Source: Kitasatospora sp. NBC_00315
GTDB lineage: Bacteria; Actinomycetota; Actinomycetes; Streptomycetales; Streptomycetaceae
DNA length: 64,000 nt
Reading direction: 5' to 3'
Assembly: GCF_041435095.1 (NCBI RefSeq)
Contig: NZ_CP108025.1
Location: forward strand, 930,001-994,000
Under the pieces are notes generated by a model that saw only the letters and a program-made list of their open reading frames with translations, did no database searches and was not told the origin of the DNA. This document shows, piece after piece, positions 43,827-54,934 of the stretch. Within the stretch, counting starts at the first letter, position 1. Each line of letters opens with the position of its first letter. The position numbers and the translations under genes are program-made.

Positions 43827-44861
43827 TCAGGTGGGGAGTCCGATGGCGCGTTCGCCGGTGCGGCGCTGCTGGATGACGACGGCGATGACGAGGAGGGCGC
43901 CTTGGGCGACGTTCTGCCAGAAGGAGTTGATGCCTTGGACGGTGAGGCCGTTCTCGAGTGCGCCGAGGAGGGCGACGGCGAGGAGGGTTCCGCCGATGCC
44001 GCCCTTGCCGCCGCGCAGGGCGCAGCCACCGAGGGCGGCGGCGGTGATGGCTTTGAGTTCGAGGCCTTCGCTGCCGGAGGTGGGTTGGCCGGAGCCGGTG
44101 CGGGCGGTGAGGAGGATGCCGGCGATGGCGGCGATGGTGCCGATGAGGGCGTAGACGGCGATGAGGTATTTGTTGATGTTGATGCCGGCGAGGCGGGCGG
44201 CGGTGTCGTTGCCGCCGATGGCGTAGATGTTGCGGCCGATGTCGGTGTATTTGAGGAGGAGGTGGACGGCGAGGGAGGTGAGGATGAGGATCCAGACCAT
44301 GACGGGCAGGCCGGCGATCTTGCCGCGGCCGAGGAAGACGAAGACGTCGTTGTTGAGGACGTAGCCCTGGGCGCGGCCGTTGGAGATGAGCTGGGCGAGG
44401 CCCTTGTAGGCGGCGAGGCCGGCGAGGGTGGCGATGGTGGGGTTGACGCGTCCGTAGACGATGATCACGCCGTTGAGGATGCCGATGAGGATGCCGACGC
44501 CGATGGCGGCGGCCATGCCGGCGTAGGGGTTGGAGCCGGCGGAGGTGAAGGCCATGGCGGAGACGACGGAGGCGACGCCTGCTTGGGAGCCGACGGAGAT
44601 GTCGAGGCCGCCGCAGATGATGACGACGGTTTGGACGACGGCGAGGAGGCCGGTGATGGTGGCGGCTTCGGCGATGACCTGCATGTTGTCGAGGGTGAGG
44701 TAGTTGTCGTTCAGGACGCCGAAGAGGGTGAGAACGACGACGAGGGCGCCGATCAGGCTGAGGTTCTGGCCGCCGATGGAGGTCAGGATCGTCAGTGGGT
44801 TGGGGGTCTTGCGCTGTTCGGGACCGCTGTCGGTGGTTGGGCGGGTGGTCGTGGTGCTCAT
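43827..44861 (-). CDS. Sugar ABC transporter permease
   Basis: 344-residue permease of the RbsC/AraH type with about eight to ten hydrophobic segments. [20 protein letters not shown] and [18 protein letters not shown] are conserved words. The EAA-like loop is in [19 protein letters not shown]. It is the last gene of a three-gene importer operon, and its ATG overlaps the stop of the ATPase gene (ATGA), so the two are co-translated. Confidence 0.94.
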   Translation of the reverse strand: MSTTTTRPTTDSGPEQRKTPNPLTILTSIGGQNLSLIGALVVVLTLFGVLNDNYLTLDNMQVIAEAATITGLLAVVQTVVIICGGLDISVGSQAGVASVVSAMAFTSAGSNPYAGMAAAIGVGILIGILNGVIIVYGRVNPTIATLAGLAAYKGLAQLISNGRAQGYVLNNDVFVFLGRGKIAGLPVMVWILILTSLAVHLLLKYTDIGRNIYAIGGNDTAARLAGININKYLIAVYALIGTIAAIAGILLTARTGSGQPTSGSEGLELKAITAAALGGCALRGGKGGIGGTLLAVALLGALENGLTVQGINSFWQNVAQGALLVIAVVIQQRRTGERAIGLPT

Positions 44862-46438
44862 GCGGATGCTCCAGGGGCGGGGGCGATGTCGTCGGCCATG
44901 GCCAGGTTGAGGATGGCTTCTTCGGTGGCCTCGGCGCGGTCGAGTTCGCCGGTGATTCGGCCGTTCTGCATGACGAGGATGCGGTCGGCGAGTCCGAGGA
45001 TTTCGGGGAGTTCGGAGGAGATGACGAGCACGGCGACGCCTTCTTCGGCGAGGTCGGCGATGATGCGGTAGATCTCGGCTTTGGCGCCGACGTCGATGCC
45101 GCGGGTGGGCTCGTCCAGGATGAGGACCTTGGGTTTGCGGGCGAGCCAGCGGGCGAGGACGACCTTCTGCTGGTTGCCGCCGGAGAGTTTGCGGACCTCG
45201 TGTTCGATGGAGGGGGTGCGTACTCGCAGTCGGTCGGTGTATTCCTGGGCGAGTTCGCGCTCGGCGGCGCGGCGCACGAAGCGAAAGCGGCGCAGGCGCT
45301 CCAGCACGACGAGTGAGGTGTTGTCGCGGATCGAGCGGTGCAGGAACAGGGCCTGGGCCTTGCGCTCCTCGGGGGCCAGGCCCAGGCCGGCACGGATGAC
45401 CGCTCCGGGTTTGCCGGGGGGCAGGCGCTGTCCGTCGAGGGTGACGGTGCCGGAGTGGATCGGCAGGTCGCCGGCCAGGGCGAGGGCGAGTTCGGAGCGT
45501 CCGGCGCCGATGAGTCCGGCCAGGCCGACCACCTCGCCGGCGCGGATCTGCAGGCTGACGTCGTGGACGGCGTCGGTGGTGACCCCCTGGACGTCGAGGA
45601 CCAGGCGGTCGGTGGCCACGTGGGTACGGGAGAACATGGTGGACAGGTCGCGGCCCACCATGAGGCGTACCAGTTCGCCCTCGGTGGTGGCGTGGGCGTC
45701 CTGGACGCCGGCGAGGGCGCCGTCGCGCAGCACGGCGATGCGGTCGGCGAGTTGGAAGATCTCCTGCATGCGGTGCGAGACGTAGACGACGGCGACGCCC
45801 TCGTCACGCAGGCGGCGGATCAGCGTGAACAGTGCCTCGACCTCGTGCTCGGAGAGGGAGGAGGTGGGTTCGTCGAAGGCGATGACCTTCGCGTCGCCGG
45901 TCAGCGCCCGCAGGATCTCCACCAGTTGCCGCTGCGCGGGTGTGAGTCGGGAGCCGAGCAGTGCGGGGTCGAGGACCTTGTCGAAGCCGTAGCGTCGCAG
46001 GTCCGCGGTGATACGCCGGCGCAGTTCGGCGCGGTCCAGGCGTCGTGCGGCCGTGCGGGGCAGGGAGCCGGCGTAGACGTTCTCGGCGACGGAGACGTGC
46101 GGGATGATCTCGGGTTCCTGCGGGATGATCCGGATGCCGGCGCGGCGCGCCTCGGTCGGCGAGGAGAACTGGACGGCCCTGCCGTCCAGGACCACGTGGC
46201 CTTCGGTGGGCTGGTGGTCACCGGTGAGGATCTTCAGCAGGGTCGACTTGCCCGCGCCGTTCTCGCCCATGAGGGCGGTGATCTGACCGGCGGGAAAGTC
46301 CAGGGTGACGGCACTGAGAGCCTGCACCGGGCCGAACCGCTTGGAGACACCCCGCACACCGGCACTGCCGACACCCGGTGCGGCAGGCGGTGCGGCGGGC
46401 GGACGGGGGTCCGGATTCGTGTCGTGCGCGCTACTCAT
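44858..46438 (-). CDS. Sugar ABC transporter ATP-binding protein (double ABC)
   Basis: 526-residue protein with two fused ABC domains as in AraG/RbsA/MglA. The first has Walker A GENGAGKST, signature region LTPAQRQLVEI and Walker B KVIAFDEPTSSL. The second has a degenerate Walker A (GLIGAGRSEL, lysine replaced), signature LSGGNQQKVVLARWL and Walker B VLILDEPTRGID. Only the first site has the Walker lysine, as is usual in this subfamily. ATG 46438 has AAGG 8 bases upstream; GTG 46447 is also possible. Confidence 0.94.
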   Translation of the reverse strand: MSSAHDTNPDPRPPAAPPAAPGVGSAGVRGVSKRFGPVQALSAVTLDFPAGQITALMGENGAGKSTLLKILTGDHQPTEGHVVLDGRAVQFSSPTEARRAGIRIIPQEPEIIPHVSVAENVYAGSLPRTAARRLDRAELRRRITADLRRYGFDKVLDPALLGSRLTPAQRQLVEILRALTGDAKVIAFDEPTSSLSEHEVEALFTLIRRLRDEGVAVVYVSHRMQEIFQLADRIAVLRDGALAGVQDAHATTEGELVRLMVGRDLSTMFSRTHVATDRLVLDVQGVTTDAVHDVSLQIRAGEVVGLAGLIGAGRSELALALAGDLPIHSGTVTLDGQRLPPGKPGAVIRAGLGLAPEERKAQALFLHRSIRDNTSLVVLERLRRFRFVRRAAERELAQEYTDRLRVRTPSIEHEVRKLSGGNQQKVVLARWLARKPKVLILDEPTRGIDVGAKAEIYRIIADLAEEGVAVLVISSELPEILGLADRILVMQNGRITGELDRAEATEEAILNLAMADDIAPAPGASA

Positions 46439-46590
46439 GGTGGTCACCTTCTGGATGCGCGGGAGAACGGGAGGAGCCCGGCCCGAAGGGGCCGGTGAGT
46501 CAGCGGCGGGGCACCGCCCCGACCCCGCCGAGCGGCGGGTCGCCGCCCCGACCCCGCCCGGGGGGCGGGCTGTCGGGGCGGCGACTGTCG

Positions 46591-46606
46591 GGCCCCCGCG
46601 GGGGCC
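46591..46606 (-). terminator. Hairpin between binding protein and ATPase genes
   Basis: Arms GGCCCCC and GGGGGCC with a 2-base centre, in a GC-rich stretch with a duplicated CCGCCCCGACCCCGCC word (46513-46562 region). Such hairpins after a binding-protein gene usually protect its mRNA and lower expression of the downstream genes. Confidence 0.55.
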
Positions 46607-46623
46607 GCGGTCCTGACCGACGG

Positions 46624-47667
46624 TCAGCTGCAGGAGACGCCGGCGGACTTCCAGGTGCTCGCGTCGACCATGGTGGTGGGCGCGAACGCCTCCTTCGGGA
46701 AGTCCTTGCTGTTCTTGAGCTTGTCGTACATGGTCTGCACCGCGAGGGCGCCGACGTCCTTGCCGTTGATGAACAGGGCCGCCTTCATGCCCGAGGGCTT
46801 GTCACCGCTCCAGTCCTTGCAGGCCAGGTAGGCGCCCAGGCCCACACCGATCACGCTGTCCGCGCCGATGCCCGCGTTCTGCAGGGCCGTGACGCCACCC
46901 TGCACGTTCTCGTCGTTGCAGCCCCACAGCACCCAGTGCTTCACCCCGGCGTTCGCGGTGATCGTCGCGGCGACCTTGTCCTGCGCGCCGGTAGGAGTGT
47001 TGTCCGTCGCCACATCGATGTTCTGCACGCCGGGGACAGCCGCGTCGAACGCGGCCTTGGCCGCCTTCACCCGGTCACCGCAGACCGTCACGTCCTGCTT
47101 CCACGCGGAGAGCGTCCGGGTGTCCGCCGCACTCCAACCGGCCTTCTGGAACTCGGCCGCCGCACGCTTACCCACCTCGGTACCCATCTGCTGGCCCGAG
47201 AAGCCGATACGGGCGACAAGATCGTCCTTACCGCAGCTCGACGGATCCGGGCCGGTCGTGCAGATCTGGTCGTCCGAGGTCAACAGCGCCACCTTGCCGT
47301 CCTTCGCGGTCTGCACGACCTGCGGACCCACCGCCGGGTCCGGCACCACGATGATGATGCCGTTGGCCTTCTGCGCGACCGCCGACTGCACCTCACTGAC
47401 CGTCTTGTTCGCGTCGTTGCCGAGGTTCACGACCTTCAGGTCCACCCCCAACTCGGCGGCCTTCGCCTTCGCACCCGCCGCCTCACCGACGAAGTACTCC
47501 TGGTCACCCTGCTTCTGCAGATAAGTGATCGAGATCTTGCCGCTCACCGGCGCCGAAGGGGCGGCATCCGACTTCGCCGACTCCTGCCCCGTCGAACAGG
47601 CAGTGGTCAGACCGAGAACGAGCAGCAAACCGGTAGCAGCGACGGTGCTGCGGGTGGTGCGGAACAT
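46624..47667 (-). CDS. AraF-like sugar-binding lipoprotein
   Basis: 347-residue exported binding protein. The signal peptide ends LTTAC with lipid-bearing Cys24. The periplasmic-binding-protein type 1 fold shows ITYLQKQGDQEYFVGEA, NGIIIVVPDPAVGPQVV and VKHWVLWGCNDENVQGGV; the last two resemble the L-arabinose-binding protein AraF. The sugar is therefore likely arabinose or a similar pentose or galactose. ATG 47667 is the start. It is the first gene of the importer operon. Confidence 0.92.
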   Translation of the reverse strand: MFRTTRSTVAATGLLLVLGLTTACSTGQESAKSDAAPSAPVSGKISITYLQKQGDQEYFVGEAAGAKAKAAELGVDLKVVNLGNDANKTVSEVQSAVAQKANGIIIVVPDPAVGPQVVQTAKDGKVALLTSDDQICTTGPDPSSCGKDDLVARIGFSGQQMGTEVGKRAAAEFQKAGWSAADTRTLSAWKQDVTVCGDRVKAAKAAFDAAVPGVQNIDVATDNTPTGAQDKVAATITANAGVKHWVLWGCNDENVQGGVTALQNAGIGADSVIGVGLGAYLACKDWSGDKPSGMKAALFINGKDVGALAVQTMYDKLKNSKDFPKEAFAPTTMVDASTWKSAGVSCS

Positions 47668-48314
47668 GGACAGCTCCTTGAGCACGCGCCGGTATCGGCG
47701 CTGGGGTGTGCGGGGAAAGCGGCGGCCGCGGGAACGCATGGCTGACGGCAGCGGGAGGGCCGGGCTCTCCGGAGCTGTCCGCAGGCTGCGGCTTCCCATC
47801 CCACCAATAACCAACAGGTTCGAACGGTAGGCAACACATGACACCTCTGCCGCGCAACGACGTCAAGAGAATGAGAGGACCGATATCGCCTCGTGACCAT
47901 CTGCGCCTCGCGTTCCGGCGCCCGGGTATTTGTTCAGCCGAAAAGCTAACTGGGAGGGGCCTGTTGACCCGTCAACCGGCCGCCGGGCACCGACCGGGGC
48001 CGACACCGTCTCCGACCTCCCGGACAGGCAGGCGGGCACCTGTCACTCCACTCACACTCCGACATCGGATCGGCCTGCGGTCGACGGGGGCCGGCGAGGG
48101 CCGCAGTCACGTCCGCCGCGGTGGCGCGCCCCCTGCGGATCGCCCGGCCGATGGACCTCCGGACGTCCTTTCCGCCGGCGCCCCTCGGCAGCGCCCCGGC
48201 GACCGGGCCCGCGCCGACGGCCGGCCGGCGGGGCCGCCACCCATCGGGCGATGACGGCCCGCGCTGGCACCGACGCCGCCCCGCCCCACCCATCAGCCTT
48301 TACCGTCAAGGGTC

Positions 48315-48320
48315 TTGACA
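48315..48320 (+). promoter_or_regulatory. Possible -35 box upstream of GH97 gene
   Basis: A consensus TTGACA, but the stretch 17-19 bases downstream has no good -10 hexamer, so the promoter call is weak. Confidence 0.3.
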
Positions 48321-48388
48321 TGCGTACCGGCCGACGGTCTGATGTAGCTGCTTTCGTCCGGCCCTGCTTCGCTCCAGGCTTCTCCCCA

Positions 48389-50480
<2,092 letters not shown>

Positions 50481-50683
50481 CCGAGGCGGCCCGCGCCGCG
50501 GCCGGCGTGTCCGGCACCCCGGCGCGCTCCGCAGCGACCGGCCCCGGCAGCCGGCGGACCTGACGCGGCCGCACCGCGTCGTCGGCGCCCGGCCAGGCCC
50601 TGACGGTCCGGCACGGTAGCGTACGGCAGGCTTCGCGCTGCGGGGGAAGGCGGCGCGCTGATTCGGGCTCACCGGGGGGTGCC

Positions 50684-52198
50684 GTGGTTTCGCAGAACAA
50701 GATGGCCCGGTGGGGCCGGTGGGATCCGGCGCAGCGGGCGAGGGACCGGGAGAGCGGCCCGGCCCCGCGGGACGACGTTGCCGGGGCGATCCTGCCGAAC
50801 GGCTTCGAGCCCTGCCTGGTGACCCTCCTGCGCGTGCTGGCGCCGCGCAACGCCGAGACCGACGCCCAGGCCGTCCAGCCGTGGCTCCTGGCGGCGCTCG
50901 CCCGCACGGGCCGCCTTCCCCGCGCGGCCGAGTTGGCCTTCTCGATCAGTGACGAACTCCGCCGGGGCGACGCGCTCGTGGCGTTGGTGAAGGCCGCGGC
51001 CGACGCGGGAGACCTGCACGGGGCCCGGGCACTGGCCGAATCGATTCCGCTGCGGCAGTGCCGGGATCGCGCGCTGGTCGCCCTCGTATCGGCGTGGGCC
51101 CGCTCCGGCGAGCTCGGCCGCGCCGTCGCCCTGGCGAAGAGCATCCGCTACCCCCACAACTGGGACATCACCTGGGCCCTGTTGGCGAGAGCCGCGGCGG
51201 ACCTCGGGCGCACCCGCGAGGCGCTCGCCTTCGCCGATCGCGCCGAGGAGCTGCTGCGCGACGCCCACGGCGGGTCGCACACCTCACGGGTGCTCGTCCT
51301 CCTCCTGGAGGTGGCCACCGTCACCGGCGCCCGCGGGCGGGCGGCTGAGCTGACCGACCGCCTGGAAAACTTCGCCCGCTGCCACGGACCCGGCGGCCAG
51401 GGGTTCGACCTGGACACCCCGCGGCCCCTGACGGTGGTCCTGGTCCCCGAGATCCTCGCCGGAGACCTGGACCGCCTCGACGCCCTTCTGCGGCGCCCGC
51501 ACCTGTCGCCCCTCGACTCCTCGGCCGTGGCCGAGCTGCTGGAGGCGGTCGCCCCGACCGCCGACCCGGACGTGGTCCTCGCCCTGGCGGAGCGGATGGA
51601 GAAGCTGCTCGGCGCCTACGGCGTCTCCTCCCCCGACGCCGTCATCGTGGGGACGGCGGCGGCACTCCTGCTGGCCCGGCACGGGCAGGTCGAGCGGGCC
51701 ACGGCCTTCGCCGACGCGATGCACGCCCCCGATCTGCGCGCGGGGCGCCAGGCGCAGATCGTCGAGGAACTGGCCCGCGGCGGCGACACCGCCCGGGCCG
51801 GGGAGCTCGCCCACGCGATCGCCGACCGGTGGGCCCGGACGAGGGCACTGATCGCCGTGGCCCGGGAACTGGCCCGGCACGGGGAGCCCGCGCGGGCCGA
51901 GGCGCTCGCCCACACGATCGCCGACCGGTGGGGACGGGGCGAGGCACTCGGCGCCGTGGCCCGGGAGCCGGCCCGGCAGGGGGAGCCGGCGCGGGCCGAG
52001 GCGATCACCCGCGCGATCCCCTACCGCGCGACCCGCGCCCGCGCCCTGGCCGGGCTCGCGGAGCTGTCGGAGCCGTCCGCCGCCCGCCGGTTCGCGGCAC
52101 GGGCCATGGCGCTCGGCGAGTGGCACCGGATCGTGTTCCAGCTGGAACGGCTCTCGCCCGGGGCGTCGGCCGTGGTCGCCGACGCGCTGATGCACTGA
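50684..52198 (+). CDS. Helical-repeat (TPR-like) protein
   Basis: 504 residues of paired helices with a period near 31-35 residues. The last repeats are nearly identical (RAGELAHAIADRWARTRALI and RAEALAHTIADRWGRGEALG). The consensus ALAxxLARxGExARAxxLAxxI is of the Streptomyces TPR-like type. No enzyme, membrane or signal sequence is present. It probably acts as a protein-binding scaffold, and the partner is unknown. The GTG start at 50684 has a G-rich leader. The last repeats are nearly copies in DNA too, so recent expansion is likely. Confidence 0.82.
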   Translation: MVSQNKMARWGRWDPAQRARDRESGPAPRDDVAGAILPNGFEPCLVTLLRVLAPRNAETDAQAVQPWLLAALARTGRLPRAAELAFSISDELRRGDALVALVKAAADAGDLHGARALAESIPLRQCRDRALVALVSAWARSGELGRAVALAKSIRYPHNWDITWALLARAAADLGRTREALAFADRAEELLRDAHGGSHTSRVLVLLLEVATVTGARGRAAELTDRLENFARCHGPGGQGFDLDTPRPLTVVLVPEILAGDLDRLDALLRRPHLSPLDSSAVAELLEAVAPTADPDVVLALAERMEKLLGAYGVSSPDAVIVGTAAALLLARHGQVERATAFADAMHAPDLRAGRQAQIVEELARGGDTARAGELAHAIADRWARTRALIAVARELARHGEPARAEALAHTIADRWGRGEALGAVAREPARQGEPARAEAITRAIPYRATRARALAGLAELSEPSAARRFAARAMALGEWHRIVFQLERLSPGASAVVADALMH

Positions 52199-52245
52199 TG
52201 CGCTGATGCTCCGATGTGCTCCGATGTGCTCCGATCCGGACGGCG
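52187..52245. repeat. Short direct repeats at the end of the helical-repeat gene
   Basis: CTGATGCN occurs three times in a row, then TGCTCCGATG about 2.5 times. The first units form the last codons and stop, so slippage could alter the C-terminus by a few residues. Confidence 0.8.
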
Positions 52246-52369
52246 GGCGGTCGGTGACGAGCAGCGGCGGCGGGCGGCGGGCGCACGTGAGCTCGATGTC
52301 GGAGCCGTCCCGCGCCCCGGAGCAGGAGCAGGAGCAGGCAGGGACGGTGCCGGGGCCGGGGCCCGCGCG

Positions 52370-53707
52370 CTACCAGCGTGGGACGGGGGGCGTGGTCCAG
52401 TGCGGGTCGGCCTCGCGCATCGCGGCGGCGTCGTCGCGGTCGCGCATGGTCCCGTCGTCGTCCAGCCAGCGCCGGTGCAGGTCGGCCAGCGCGGCGCGGT
52501 CCAGCTCCACGCCCAGGCCCGGGCGGTCGCAGACGGTGAGCCGGCCGTCGGTGAAGACGTGCCGCTCGGTGATGACTTCGTCGCTCTGCCAGGGGTAGTG
52601 CGAGTCGCAGGCGTAGTCCAGGTTGGGCACCGTGGCGGCGACGTGCGTCATCGCGGCCAGACTGATGCCCAGGTGGGTGTTGGAGTGCATGGACAGGCCG
52701 ACGCCGAAGGTGCGGCAGATCGCGGCGAGCTCACGGGTGTTGCGCAGTCCGCCCCAGTAGTGGTGGTCGGAGAGCACGACCTGGACGGCCTTGCCTGCGA
52801 AGGCCTCCTCGATCTCCGGGAACGTCGTGACGCACATGTTGGTGGCCAGCGGCATGTCGGTGCCGGCCGCGACCTGGGCCATCCGCGCGGTGGTGCTGGT
52901 CGGGTCCTCCAGGTACTGCAGGACGCCCGCGAGTTCACGGGCGACGTACAGCGAGGTCTCCACCGACCAGGCACCGTTGGGGTCGAGCCGCAACGGCCGC
53001 CCGGGGAACGCCTCGGCGAGGGCGCGCACCGCCGCGATCTCCTCGTCCGGCGGGAAGACGCCGCCCTTGAGCTTGAAGGACCCGAACCCGTACGTGTCGG
53101 CGAACCGGCGGGCCTGCGCGACCACGCCCGCGGGGTCGAGGGCGGCTCCCCAGTCGTCGGACTCGCCCCGGCCCCGCGGGTGCTCGGCGAGCCGGTAGAA
53201 GAGGTAGGCGCTGTAGTCGACGGTGTCGCGGACCTTGCCGCCGAGCAGCCCGTGCACCGGCAGTCCGAGGGTCTTGCCGAGGGCGTCCAGGCACGCCACC
53301 TCGAAGCCGGAGATGACCGACAGCCGCAGCTTGTCGGCGGTCTGGACGCCGCGCAGTCCGCCGACGTCGACCGAGTCGGAGACTTCGGAGGGATCGGTGC
53401 ACACCTGCTCGGCCAGGGTGAACAGGCCGTTCACATCGCTGACCGAGTGGCCGGGGAGCGCGGCGGCCAGCGGCGCGGCGAGTTGCAGGTAGCGGGTGTC
53501 GCCGTACGTCTCGCCGATCCCGGACGTGCCGTCGGCGGTGATGACCTCGATGATCAGCCGTGGCGTGTACGGCTGGTGGACACCCTGGGTGTTGAGCAGC
53601 GGTGGGTCGGCGATCAGGACGGGGGTCAGCCGGACCTCGGCGATGGCCAGGGTGGGCGGCTCACCCACCGAACCGCTTGTCCGCATATGTGAATACTGTT
53701 CACGCAT
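52370..53707 (-). CDS. Glucarate dehydratase-like enolase-superfamily protein
   Basis: 445 residues. The enolase-superfamily capping domain (about 15-140) and barrel show the catalytic KLKGG, metal ligands in RLDPNGAWS and YLEDPT, and the His-Asp dyad region VLSDHHYWGG and MHSNTHLGISLAAMTH. This is the D-glucarate dehydratase pattern, which makes 5-keto-4-deoxyglucarate in sugar-acid catabolism. ATG 53707 lies about 9 bases after a sigma70-type -10 box, so the mRNA may be leaderless; ATG 53686 would be an alternative start inside the operator. Confidence 0.9.
   Translation of the reverse strand: MREQYSHMRTSGSVGEPPTLAIAEVRLTPVLIADPPLLNTQGVHQPYTPRLIIEVITADGTSGIGETYGDTRYLQLAAPLAAALPGHSVSDVNGLFTLAEQVCTDPSEVSDSVDVGGLRGVQTADKLRLSVISGFEVACLDALGKTLGLPVHGLLGGKVRDTVDYSAYLFYRLAEHPRGRGESDDWGAALDPAGVVAQARRFADTYGFGSFKLKGGVFPPDEEIAAVRALAEAFPGRPLRLDPNGAWSVETSLYVARELAGVLQYLEDPTSTTARMAQVAAGTDMPLATNMCVTTFPEIEEAFAGKAVQVVLSDHHYWGGLRNTRELAAICRTFGVGLSMHSNTHLGISLAAMTHVAATVPNLDYACDSHYPWQSDEVITERHVFTDGRLTVCDRPGLGVELDRAALADLHRRWLDDDGTMRDRDDAAAMREADPHWTTPPVPRW
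53689..53703 (-). promoter_or_regulatory. Inverted repeat at start of glucarate dehydratase gene
   Basis: GTGAA-N5-TTCAC overlaps the first codons of the gene and lies immediately downstream of the predicted transcription start. The geometry fits a GntR- or Crp-type repressor that blocks initiation. No regulator gene is adjacent. Confidence 0.6.
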
Positions 53708-53715
53708 AAGTCCAG

Positions 53716-53745
53716 ATCCTAGGTCCGACCGACCGTACCCGTCAA
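53716..53745 (-). promoter_or_regulatory. Sigma70-type promoter
   Basis: Read on the minus strand, TTGACG (53745-53740) and TAGGAT (53721-53716) are 18 bases apart. Predicted transcription starts within a few bases of ATG 53707. Confidence 0.6.
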
Positions 53746-54042
53746 CGAATCCGCACCCCGAGAGCACCCTGGAACCGCACCACGTCGCCGCACCGGCGGA
53801 CGGCCCGTCGGCGCGGCTCGTGCGCCATTCGATGAACCGCCGGCGCCGCGGACCGCCACGCCGCATTCCGGCGAGCGCGCGGGCACACCCGTGACTCGTG
53901 TAACGTTTTGATCACGCAGTCGTGGTTCCGAAGTGCTCGCCCGCGGTCATGGCGCCGTGGGCGTTTTTGCTGTGCGGCATCCTTTGGACCAGGCGATCAT
54001 CCCCCGGGCTCCGCGCGACGCCCGTCCCCCAAGGAGAACAGC
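53746..54042. other. Divergent region and long cold-shock gene leader
   Basis: No gene is supported. The stretch 53895-54042 is the probable promoter and 5' leader of the cold-shock gene. A moderately AT-rich patch (CGTAACGTTTTGATCACG) lies near 53898-53916. Confidence 0.45.
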
Positions 54043-54246
54043 ATGGCTCTGGGCACCGTGAAGTGGTTCAACGCCGAGAAGGGCTTCGGCTTCATCGAGC
54101 AGGACGGTGGCGGTCCGGACGTGTTCGCCCACTACTCGAACATCGCCAGCCAGGGGTTCCGTGAGCTCCAGGAGGGCCAGCGAGTCCAGTTCGACGTCAC
54201 GCAGGGACAGAAGGGCCCCCAGGCCGAGAACATCGTTCCCGAGTGA
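54043..54246 (+). CDS. Cold-shock protein (CspA family)
   Basis: 67-residue cold-shock domain with both RNA-binding motifs: KGFGFIEQ (RNP1) and DVFAHYS (RNP2). N-terminal [14 protein letters not shown] is typical. It binds single-stranded nucleic acid and acts as an RNA chaperone. AAGGAG lies 8 bases upstream of the ATG, and an 18-bp perfect terminator follows. Confidence 0.97.
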   Translation: MALGTVKWFNAEKGFGFIEQDGGGPDVFAHYSNIASQGFRELQEGQRVQFDVTQGQKGPQAENIVPE

Positions 54247-54252
54247 GTCGCC

Positions 54253-54292
54253 GCCGAGGGCCCGGAGCACACCAGTGCTCCGGGCCCTCGGC
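54253..54292 (+). terminator. Terminator after cold-shock gene
   Basis: Perfect 18-bp stem (54253-54270 and 54275-54292) with loop ACCA, starting 6 bases after the stop. Confidence 0.9.
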
Positions 54293-54934
54293 GTTCCCCG
54301 CCCAGCCGCGCCGGTCGACGCGCCCGGCCGCCGACGGCGCCGGCTTCGACTCGCAACCCCTTGCTTCGCCGCCCACCGCTCGTCCCGCCCGGCCGAGCGC
54401 CGGCGACGGGCCCCGAAGCCCGGCCGGGCGGTACGCCCCGCCGGGCGGTACGCCCCGCCGGTCGCGGGCGGTCGCCCCGGCTTCTCGCGGTCGCGTGGCA
54501 CCCCCGGTCCGGGACACCCGCCCCTCCGTGGCGCCCGCCCGTCCATGACAGCTGCCGACCGGCGCCCACCTGCGGAGACCTGGCGCACCGCCAGCCGGGT
54601 TGGCCGCCGGGCAGGTTGACGGCGTCGGGGCGCGATGGCGGCCGATGCCGCCCGGAGCCACCGGCAAGCCCATGACCATGCCAAACGCCGTCGAAACGGC
54701 CGAGAGCAAGCGGGCGGCGCGGGCCCGGATTCCGGGCGGCAACGTAACGGCTACACGGATGTAACGATCCTCCTCATCTTGCGGAAACGTTCTGCAAGTT
54801 CTTTCAATCGCGCTCACGCCACTGTTACGTTCCTCCCCGAGTCGGCCGCGGCAACCGCACGATCGGCTCCCGGCCGCCGTTCGGCGTCCTCCACCATCTC
54901 CGGGGCTCTTCCCCACCTTCTTCTAGGAGTTCTC
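54293..54934. other. Intergenic with a short tandem repeat and the malE-like promoter region
   Basis: No gene is supported in 640 bases. GGGCGGTACGCCCCGCC is repeated in tandem at about 54425-54465. The last 180 bases are AT-richer and hold the operator at 54778-54798 and the leader of the binding-protein gene. Confidence 0.5.
54778..54798 (+). promoter_or_regulatory. LacI/MalR-type operator
   Basis: CTTGC and GCAAG arms flank an imperfect palindrome with AACGTT in its centre (21 bases). This matches the layout of operators bound by LacI-family regulators, and the CTTGC arm resembles those reported for MalR in Streptomyces. It is about 137 bases before the malE-like gene. Confidence 0.65.

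Noticed and set aside
47818..47825. GTTCGAAC palindrome as operator of the sugar importer
   Set aside because: Eight bases alone are too few, and no second half-site or regulator gene supports it.
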